From Triparma columacea (Eukaryota; Sar; Bolidophyceae; Parmales; Triparmaceae): a stretch of 11,255 nt of DNA. Under the pieces are notes generated by a model. The model made no database searches. It was not told where the DNA came from and saw nothing but the letters and a program-made list of their open reading frames with translations. The stretch spans positions 48,257 to 59,511 of the forward strand of contig BRYA01000526.1 in assembly GCA_030267965.1 (NCBI GenBank), given 5' to 3'. The first letter of the stretch is position 1, and each line of letters opens with the position of its first letter. Made by a program: the position numbers and the translations under genes. Below, one piece after another: positions 5,245 through 11,255 of this stretch.

Positions 5245-7437
5245 ATGAATGCATGTTTAGGGTCTAATGCAATTGTTGTGATAATTAGTGTTGTAATGAG
5301 GATAATAATGAGTCTGATGTACATTTCCATCGACTCTGTTGAAGCTTTTGTGCCTAATTTGAGCCTAATACGTCATACACATACAATACATACAATACAT
5401 ACGATATATGATAGATATAATGAACGTACACTATCACACAATGCTTTAAATGCGGCGTCAAGAACAAAAGCACTTGACACACTGATGGCTAATGAAAGTT
5501 ATAGCTATTCTGAAACCAACAGCAGTCAAGTTGGCAGTCAAGTTAACAGTCAAGTTGGTACGTCCATCTATGTTCATATCCCATTTTGTAGAAAAAGATG
5601 TTCCTACTGTGACTTTACAATTGTGCCTCTCTCAGTGGGCGATCAACTGGGCAACACCATCAGTCCTGAGATAATCACTATGGGGTCTCAAGAGGCTGCG
5701 TCTGAGCCCGCTTCTGAACCTGCGTCTGAGCCTGCTTCTGAACCTGCTAGTGAGCCCACTTCTGAACCTGCGTCTGAGCCTGCTTCGCAGTCTACTGAGT
5801 TCCCCGAGCCAACAACGGCTGACTTGAACGACACAGCCACCGTCACTGTCCAAGTAAAAGACGCCGACGGCAACGTCATGACGTCGGGGCGCGTCGCAGG
5901 CTTTTTGAACGATGACATAAGAACCCGGTCTGGAGGCGCTGTAATAAGCAGCGGGCCAGGCGGCGGGTACGTTGCAAGCGTGACTGTGTTGTTTTCAATC
6001 CTCGAGAGCGGTTCGAAAACGTTCACATTCAAGTACATGACCGCAAGCGGCGACGTATTTGTGTGCACGCCAACGAAGCTTCTCATTGGAGATATGGAGA
6101 CAAATAGTATGAATATAGACAACAATGAAGACAACAACTACTACGACAACAACACCACCACAACCACCACCACCACAACCAACACCGCCACTACCACTAC
6201 CAACACCTCTCCACCACCACCACACAACCAACCCTCCTCCTCCAAAACCTCCCAACTATACACCACATACACAAATTACCTCCTCAAAGAAATATCCAGT
6301 ATATCCCACCTCCGTTCAACCTCCCCTCACCTCTCCTCCCCCTCCACCCCCCCCCCACCCCTAACGTCAATATACTTTGGTGGTGGTACACCCACTCTCC
6401 TCCCCCCAACCTCCCTCCTCTCCATTCTCCACACAATAACCTCCTCCTTCCCCGTAACCCCAGATGCTGAGATAACCATAGAATGCGACCCAGGCACATT
6501 CGACTATACTAAACTCGACGCGCTGGTTAGAGGTGGGTTTAATAGGGTTAGTTTAGGGGTTCAGAGTTTCAACGATACTACTTTACTTAACTTAGGGAGG
6601 GTACATAAGGAGGTGAACGTTAGGGAGGCGGTTGATATTGTTAAGAGGTTAGAGGTGGAGTTTAGTGTTGATATTATATCAGGAACACCTGGCGTGGGGA
6701 TGAAGGAGTGGGTGGAAACTGTTGAGGAGGTTGTGAGTGTTAAACCTGATCATGTTAGTTGCTACGATTTACAAATTGAGGACGGGACGAAATACGGACG
6801 TGCTTATATACCGGGGGAAGAAGAAGAAGAGGAGGAGGAGAGGGGGAGGAAGGATGTCAAAGGTGAACTACCTGATTTACCTAGTCCGCATTTAGCCGCT
6901 GATATGTACAGGAGGGCTAGCGAGATTTTAAAGTCCGCTGGATATGAGCACTACGAGGTATCAAGTTACGCTAAAGTTGGTCGTCGTGGTAAGCACAATT
7001 CAGGTTACTGGTGTTACGACGCGAACTGGATAGGTGTTGGTATGGGTGCGACGAGCTGTATTGGGGGGAGGAGGTATAAACGGCCGGGTAGATTGGGGGA
7101 GTACTTTACGTTCGTTGAGGGGGAGGGGTGGAGGGAGGAGTGGGGGGAGGGAGGTGGGGGGGGGGAGGATTATTTAGGGGAGAGGATCGAGGATATTGTG
7201 CTAACGAGATTAAGGACGAAGGAGGGACTCAACCTTGACTTTATGGAAAGAGTGTACGGGGAGAAGGTTAAGGACGCCATATTGAGGGGATCCAAGTTCG
7301 CGGTCGATGCAGGGATCGCGAGGGTAGAGGGGGGGGAGGACGTTAGCCTGAGACTTGAGGACCCGGACGGATTCCTTTTTAGCAACCATGTCGTTAGCCA
7401 GATCTTCTTCGAACTGGAGAGGATATGTACAAAGTAG
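5245..7437 (+). CDS. hemW: HemW-like radical SAM protein, plastid-targeted, with internal insertion
   Basis: A single 730-aa frame from the first ATG; the frame is open further upstream only from a TTG. Residues ~1-30 form a hydrophobic signal peptide (IVVIISVVMRIIMSLMYI) and S-V-E-A-F-V-P at 31-37 fits the heterokont plastid targeting motif with Phe after the cut. The core starts SIYVHIPFC; the 4Fe-4S motif C-x3-C-x2-C is Cys115, 119 and 122 and is followed by D-F, not a fourth Cys, which points to HemW rather than HemN. Further signatures are YFGGGTPT (377-384), SLGVQSF, YDLQIEDGTKYG, HNSGYW and a DPDGFLFSN end, as in plant plastid homologs. HemW proteins bind heme and are thought to deliver it; they are often misnamed coproporphyrinogen oxidases. 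At ~730 aa it is much longer than typical members (~380-480): a ~152-residue insert (129-280) plus an Asn/Thr/Pro tract separate the cluster motif from the YLLKEI helix, and an acidic run of Glu lies in the later part. Intron retention is an alternative for the insert. Confidence 0.9.
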   Translation: MNACLGSNAIVVIISVVMRIIMSLMYISIDSVEAFVPNLSLIRHTHTIHTIHTIYDRYNERTLSHNALNAASRTKALDTLMANESYSYSETNSSQVGSQVNSQVGTSIYVHIPFCRKRCSYCDFTIVPLSVGDQLGNTISPEIITMGSQEAASEPASEPASEPASEPASEPTSEPASEPASQSTEFPEPTTADLNDTATVTVQVKDADGNVMTSGRVAGFLNDDIRTRSGGAVISSGPGGGYVASVTVLFSILESGSKTFTFKYMTASGDVFVCTPTKLLIGDMETNSMNIDNNEDNNYYDNNTTTTTTTTTNTATTTTNTSPPPPHNQPSSSKTSQLYTTYTNYLLKEISSISHLRSTSPHLSSPSTPPPPLTSIYFGGGTPTLLPPTSLLSILHTITSSFPVTPDAEITIECDPGTFDYTKLDALVRGGFNRVSLGVQSFNDTTLLNLGRVHKEVNVREAVDIVKRLEVEFSVDIISGTPGVGMKEWVETVEEVVSVKPDHVSCYDLQIEDGTKYGRAYIPGEEEEEEEERGRKDVKGELPDLPSPHLAADMYRRASEILKSAGYEHYEVSSYAKVGRRGKHNSGYWCYDANWIGVGMGATSCIGGRRYKRPGRLGEYFTFVEGEGWREEWGEGGGGGEDYLGERIEDIVLTRLRTKEGLNLDFMERVYGEKVKDAILRGSKFAVDAGIARVEGGEDVSLRLEDPDGFLFSNHVVSQIFFELERICTK
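5524..5559 (+). repeat. 12-bp tandem repeat (3 copies)
   Basis: Three near-identical copies of AGTCAAGTTGGC-like units encode S-Q-V-G/N just before the radical SAM core. They lie in the low-complexity linker between transit peptide and catalytic core and probably have no specific role. Confidence 0.8.
5629..6084 (+). other. in-frame insertion in hemW encoding SEP repeats and an Ig/filamin-like domain
   Basis: These 456 bp (152 codons) interrupt what would otherwise read CDFTIVP-IGDMET. They encode a short leader, seven A/T-S-E-P repeats, then ~95 residues rich in beta-strand pattern (TVTVQVKDADGNVMTSG, SGPGGGYVASVTV, SKTFTFKYM) that resemble a filamin or bacterial-Ig-type sandwich. The part is richer in G+C than the AT-rich 5' end of the gene. 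No stop occurs. The ends show an imperfect match (CTCTCAGTGGGCGAT against TTCTCATTGGAGAT). GT...AG pairs that keep frame exist at the edges, but the right end lacks the C-rich tract and CTRAC motif that the other introns here have. Confidence 0.65.
5698..5781 (+). repeat. 12-bp tandem repeat coding for (A/T)SEP, seven copies
   Basis: Seven in-frame copies of a 12-bp unit (GCTTCTGAACCT and variants), followed by a degenerate ASQS. It looks like a proline-rich linker in front of the beta-rich domain. The alternation of GAG/GAA and CCC/CCT codons between units suggests older expansion with drift. Confidence 0.9.
6100..6363 (+). repeat. low-complexity Asn/Thr/Pro/Ser-coding tract in hemW
   Basis: The plus strand here is almost free of G (AAC, ACC, CCA, TCC repeats). 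It codes for Asn/Asp, nine Thr in a row, then Pro/Ser-rich segments interrupted by the conserved helix around YLLKEISS. It is likely an unstructured loop. Confidence 0.85.
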
Positions 7438-7466
7438 GAGGGAAGGGGGGAGGGGAAAGGAATAGC

Positions 7467-7472
7467 AATAAA
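7467..7472 (+). terminator. polyadenylation-signal-like AATAAA
   Basis: AATAAA lies 30 bases after the hemW stop codon and before the next gene's promoter. Position and match suggest a 3'-end signal; no further support is visible. Confidence 0.45.
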
Positions 7473-7555
7473 CACATAATATTATTGCAAAAATAACCCA
7501 CCACCCCACCTTTTTGGGGATTTTATTTGTTCTCGATTTGTTCTCAGATAGCCGC

Positions 7556-7564
7556 TATAAAAAA
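7556..7564 (+). promoter_or_regulatory. TATA-like box close to start of the membrane-protein gene
   Basis: TATAAAAAA ends 21 bases before the ATG at 7586. At normal spacing the transcript would begin at or near that ATG, so either the 5' UTR is extremely short or translation starts at the next in-frame ATG (7682-7684, MSEIKG). Confidence 0.4.
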
Positions 7565-7585
7565 CGATTACAACCCAAATTACAC

Positions 7586-9578
7586 ATGGCTACCTCAACT
7601 CCACCAGTTTTCATCGACACCGCCGTCTTTACTCCCCAAAATATCACTGGAGAGGCCCCATCTAGCGAGCGTAACTTGACCATGAGTGAAATTAAAGGTA
7701 AACCCCATCCCCTGCCCCGACCCTCATCTTTACATTCCCTTAAAATTAACCCCCCTTCCCCCTTAGCCGCGATGGTAGCTCCCGACAGGCAGCTCACCCG
7801 CTCTGGTCTTGAGCGCATGCAGCGCGGCATGCCCCTTCGAGTCTGCGATTTCACCGCCTTAAAGGCCCCTAACCTAACGGCCGAGTTTGACGCTGAGAAT
7901 GTCTGCCCTAACAAGGCATCAAAGGGGGGGGGGGAGATGGGGATTAAGGAACATGAAGCGAAGAAGGGAGGGGGGAGGGTTCTTGCGATGGCGAAGAAAA
8001 TTAAGGAGAGACTGCAGCCTCTCACACCCACCTTCGGGCAGAAGACAGGAGAGGTGAGAAGGGGGAAGGAACTGGAACTTAAATAAACGCAACCGCACAC
8101 GACCGCACACGACATCCACCTCAACGCACCCCCTCACTTTCAACCTCCTTCACTCTCACCAACCTGACCCCCCCCCCCCCCCTCTCCCCATCGCAGTTCA
8201 CAGACGACTACTGGGGACTTAGTACCCCCCCCGCTCAGCAGATCACCCCCCCCAAGGAGGACGGCTCGCTCATTAAGAAGAAAAAGGCAGCTTTGATGGC
8301 CCGAATGATGAAGAGCCCAAAGTCGAACAAGATGAAGAGGTCCAGCAAGAAGCTCTCTCGTTCCACCAGGAAGGCCGCCCTTAAGAAGGCCATGCTCGAC
8401 AACGATAAGAACCTCAAGAAGAAGGCCAAGACCATCACCCCGAAGGAAGGGAGTCCGGTCGGAGAGATTGCTGCGCCCTCTCTGGACTTCTGGAAGGAAG
8501 CTTCGGAAGTCTTCGCAGTCATCATGGCCAAGGTTGAGGCAGCGAAGGCGGTGACAACGGAGGTCTACAAGACAGCAAGGAAAGCCGCGGAGGACAAGCA
8601 CGCAGAGATCAGGTGAGCGCAAACGACGACGTAAAAGGGCGATGCTGACAGACGGTTTACGAGATTAGAACTAACAACACCCCCTTTCCCACAAACAACA
8701 ACCCTTGCAGGCCCAAGGTGGAGGCCAAGGCCGGAGAAATCAGGGAGCTCGCCTCCGCTTTCACTGAGAATGTTAGGGGAGAGTACAGAAAATTGAGCGA
8801 CAAGGAGAAGGAGACGGCGAGGATCGGCCTGGCCACCTTCATCATGGTCGTAATTATGATTGTGCCCCTCCTCATGGGGCGAACCGGCGCGGGGGGAGAG
8901 ACGACCCAGTTCGCAGCTTCGACTTCCTATAACCCTTTGCTCGGTGTGGTCCCAACCTTCGCCGAGGAGGACCTCGAGGTAGCCCCCATGCCCAGTCCGG
9001 TGGAGGTCCTGGAGGTGAACATCATCAAGCGCACTCTGCTGACGTGGAAGATTGGAGGCACCGAGAGCGAGGGAACGACTAGCGTCTCCATCTTCATCGA
9101 CGGGGAACTCAGGAGCACGCAGACGGTCGAGAACGCGGTAGGGGAGATGGAAATGAATATTGACGTAAGGCCTGTCGACGAGGGCCTTCACGGATTCCTC
9201 ATCGTAGCGACCACCTCGGGGTCAGAAGCCAGTGGAAGCGCCCCGCACAGCTCCCACGTCGCCGCCCAGTTCTTCTACGAACAACCCACGCCCCCCTCGA
9301 TCAGGATTAGGAGCCCGTCAGACGGTCAGAGGATCATGAAGGGCAACTTCAAGGGACTCGTATTTGAATCCACCCACATCCCAAACGACGCCGTAGCGAA
9401 GGGTTGGTACATCGACCTCATACTAGACGAGGCGGAGAGCTTCAAGGTACCTTTCTACGATGGCCTCATCAACATGGAGGGACTGAATAGGGGGAACCAC
9501 AGCTGCATGATGGGAGTGTTCGACGGTGATGACGTTTACCTTGGAGGCAGGGAGGAGGTTAGATTTGAGATCATCTAG
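7586..9578 (+). CDS. predicted single-pass membrane protein, basic N-terminal half, beta-sandwich-like C-terminal half
   Basis: Three exons (7586-8053, 8197-8612, 8711-9578) give 583 aa. I do not recognise the family. Residues 1-156 are Pro/Ser-rich and poorly conserved-looking. Residues ~180-240 are strongly basic (IKKKK, KSPKSNKMKRSSKK, LKKKAK), able to act as nuclear localisation or nucleic-acid/lipid-binding sequence. Residues ~255-330 look alpha-helical, possibly coiled coil (AKVEAAKAVTTEVYKTARKAAE). One membrane segment follows (about 333-351, IGLATFIMVVIMIVPLLMG). The last ~230 residues look like two beta-sandwich modules: one with LLTWKIGG...VSIFIDGEL, one starting PPSIRIRSPSDG and ending EVRFEII, the latter pattern being common in Ig-like domains. 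With no signal peptide and Lys/Arg before the segment, N-terminus in the cytosol or nucleoplasm and C-terminus in the lumen or outside is inferred (type II). A nuclear-envelope protein is one possibility only. Confidence 0.8.
8054..8196 (+). other. intron 1 of the membrane-protein gene
   Basis: A 143-base phase-0 intron from GAG|GTGAGA to CATCGCAG|TTC. It contains CTGAC (8164-8168) directly before a run of C and a pyrimidine tract. Retention would add ten codons and a stop, giving a 166-aa product. Confidence 0.85.
8613..8710 (+). other. intron 2 of the membrane-protein gene
   Basis: A 98-base phase-2 intron from ATCAG|GTGAGC to CCTTGCAG|GCCC, with CTAAC at 8671-8675, 35 bases before the acceptor. 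Joining keeps the helical frame (AEIR-PKVEAK). Confidence 0.88.
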
Positions 9579-10330
9579 AGATAACGAACAAGTAAAAGTC
9601 AAGACGGACGAGGGAGGGGAGAGAAATGAGAGTAAATGATGAACAAAAACTTATTCGAGAATAAGGAGTGTGCAGGACTTTTATCATTCAACTTTTGCTT
9701 ATTCGTTGTCGGTGCCCCCCCCTTATCCCCCCCCCCCCCCCCCCTTCACAAGGCAAAAACTCGGTCGTCAATGCGTCAATGCTTTGACCCCTCCAACTTT
9801 TAAAAAGCTTGGTCTCCCTCATCTGGGGAAGGGTGGAAGGGTTAATTTCGAATTGGGTGATTATGTTAGTTAAAACCCTTGGGGATTTTAGGAAACATTT
9901 GCTGGCTTTGCGAGTTATAATTACATTCTTCTTCGCACTACCGCTATCCTCTACTTATTACCTTAACGCATTTTGATCGCCTGTCTGACTGTGAGAGCTT
10001 TAGAGCAGGGCAGGTGCGCACTTCCGAGGGTCATTTGGAACAGGGACTTGAGACACTGAAGCTGAGTGGATAAGGGCAAAACAAGGTGAGGGTTGTATAG
10101 AAGATGAGGGCGGAGGAGGGATCGTTGGGGAGGGAGGATACGGTGGGAGGGAGGGAGGAAGGAGGAACACCACAGCTGGCCGAACTTCCTTGGGGGTTTG
10201 GACTCCTGAGCAATTAAAAGGATATTGCGGCAGCAGCGGCGAACGTATGTGCGAAAATATTATTCGTCTCGGCTCACCCAACATCTTCGTCGTGAAAATA
10301 AATATCTCCCCCTCACGCTTTCGCAGGCAG
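9579..10330. other. intergenic region without a supported gene
   Basis: This stretch holds a small inverted repeat (9650-9665), two C runs (9715-9722 and 18 C at 9727-9744), an AT-rich middle and a purine-rich part near 10080-10170. A 37-codon ATG frame (10104-10217) precedes a possible 5' UTR intron (10245-10326, GTATGT...TTTCGCAG) that ends just before the next gene's ATG. Nothing here resembles a tRNA or known RNA gene. Confidence 0.5.
9650..9665 (+). repeat. short inverted repeat in 3' region
   Basis: CTTATTC and GAATAAG are separated by two bases, 72 bases after the stop codon of the membrane-protein gene. It could form a small hairpin, and AATAAG could act as a variant polyadenylation signal. 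Confidence 0.4.
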
Positions 10331-11255
10331 ATGGCGGACAGTGAGAAGGATTTCACCATCCTCCTGAAGCAGAGAGACAAGGAGATAGCGGGATTGAAGG
10401 CCAACTTAAGGTCAACAAGAGCTCGACATACTTCTGATCTTGCCACTACAGCATCGGCAGCTAACGACCTTGCTGCTGCCATCAAGGGCACTGCACACGT
10501 TGGCACAGTTGCTGGTGACATTGTCAGTGCTGCAACTGACCTTGCTGTCCTCCTTGCGGCCGCCGCTGATTCCGCCGCGGATCAGTCTGCTGTTGTCGGG
10601 CATGCTGTCGACAATGTCGTTGTCGTCGAGGCGGTGGAACACCGTGACATTGCTGCCGAGGCTGCCGCTGATGTCGTCAAGTCTGCGAATGACAATGCTG
10701 TCAACCTTAGGGCAACTGCTGATATTGATATGCCTCATGGAGACGTCGAACGAGGTGAGTTCGCGTAGGGGGTGGGATGGGAAGGCGAGGGGGAAACAGG
10801 GGGGGGGCAAAGGAAGATGAAGAGGGAGGGGGAGTGGTTTTTGCTAGTGCTTTTCTAACCGTTCTTCGCATTGCCCTCCCCCCTCCTCTATGCACAGTCA
10901 CATCCCATTCCTCATTTGCGACGAGCGCCCACGTCAATTTCATTCCACTACGCGTTGACGTTGACCTAGAGAAGGTGCGGATACAGGACAAAAACCCCTC
11001 TACCAGTTGCATTCCCTCCTCCCAGAAGAACCCTGAACGTCGCCCGTCAACTTCGGTTACCACTTACGCCAAGGTAGCGGCATTGGCTACACCTCGGGGA
11101 CCTTTTTTCAGATCGACGGTTGAGAGTGCAAGTCACGACGACTCGACTGAGATCGCGGGGGATGACAAGGTCTCGAGGAACATCACCTTGGTAGTAGACT
11201 CTCGGGAAGGGGAAGGTTGCAGAAGGCTCAAGGAGAACAGTGAGCGTCTTCAAGG
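10331..11255 (+). CDS. unrecognised Ala/Val-rich protein, 5' part (continues beyond window)
   Basis: Exon 1 (10331-10754) and exon 2 (10898 to the edge) join in phase 1 and stay open for ~260 codons. The protein starts MADSEKDFTILLKQRDKEIAG, a probable coiled coil, then has ~90 residues dominated by Ala, Val and Asp (DLAAAIKG, DLAVLLAAAADSAAD, AEAAADVVKSAND) that look like helical near-repeats. Exon 2 is Ser/Thr-rich, then more charged (SREGEGCRRLKENSERLQ), again possibly helical at the edge. There is no signal peptide, membrane segment or known domain. The start was chosen because ATGGCG follows a splice-acceptor-like CTTTCGCAG; an in-frame ATG at 10247 is less likely, as it lies inside a GTATGT donor-like site. 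An upstream coding exon is also possible. All three forward frames are open over much of exon 1 because of GCTG-rich composition; this frame is preferred since it matches both splice sites. Confidence 0.6.
10755..10897 (+). other. intron 1 of the Ala/Val-rich gene
   Basis: A 143-base phase-1 intron from CGAG|GTGAGT to TGCACAG|TCAC. Its first half is G-rich with a run of 9 G; its end is pyrimidine-rich with CTAAC at 10855-10859, 38 bases before the acceptor. Confidence 0.75.

Noticed and set aside
5629..6084. The hemW insertion as a normal intron
   Set aside because: Its length is a multiple of three, it has no stop, codes for a domain-like pattern, and lacks the C-rich tract and CTRAC motif near the right end seen in the other introns. 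Kept as an alternative, not as the call.
5632..6255. Minus-strand frames opposite the hemW insertion
   Set aside because: They follow the ASEP and Thr/Pro low-complexity repeats and have no independent support; the plus frame is continuous with hemW.
7555..8124. 189-codon minus-strand frame opposite exon 1 of the membrane-protein gene
   Set aside because: It crosses the splice donor of the plus-strand gene; the plus-strand model has two clean introns and a consistent frame.
9670..9873. 67-codon frame with a poly-Pro stretch
   Set aside because: It begins with GTG, not ATG, and depends on a C homopolymer; no coding pattern is visible.

Overview
The window reads as nuclear DNA of a photosynthetic stramenopile (ochrophyte), most likely a diatom or bolidophyte. 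Four things point that way: (i) genes with short GT-AG introns carrying CTRAC branch-point-like motifs and long poly-C tracts; (ii) a plant/plastid-type HemW protein whose N-terminus has a signal peptide followed by a V-E-A-F motif, the bipartite targeting signature of secondary red plastids; (iii) BspA-like leucine-rich-repeat proteins, a family strongly expanded in such algae; (iv) compact spacing of genes on both strands. The lineage is inferred from these traits; no database search was possible.

Layout. Minus strand: a two-exon BASS-family (sodium/bile-acid-symporter-like) membrane transporter (206-1554), then two tandem paralogous BspA-like LRR proteins of 629 aa (1662-3551) and 307 aa (3964-4887). 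The paralogs share N-terminus, C-terminus and about 270 bp of 5' flank, and differ by 14 copies of a 69-bp repeat. Plus strand, divergent from the second LRR gene: a HemW-like radical SAM protein (5245-7437) with a foreign-looking insertion just after its Fe-S cluster motif; a three-exon gene for a single-pass membrane protein with a very basic N-terminal half and a beta-sandwich-like C-terminal half (7586-9578); and the first two exons of an Ala/Val-rich gene that runs off the right edge (10331 to the end). About 750 bp without a supported gene separates the last two.

Working relations. The genes do not form one pathway. HemW (heme chaperone, probably plastid) and the BASS transporter (possibly plastid envelope) could both serve the plastid. 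The LRR pair is a local duplication with a rapidly changing repeat array. The strongest second-look items are the roughly 150-residue insertion inside HemW, the LRR arrays in which five positions vary while the rest is almost fixed even at DNA level, and the unrecognised membrane protein.
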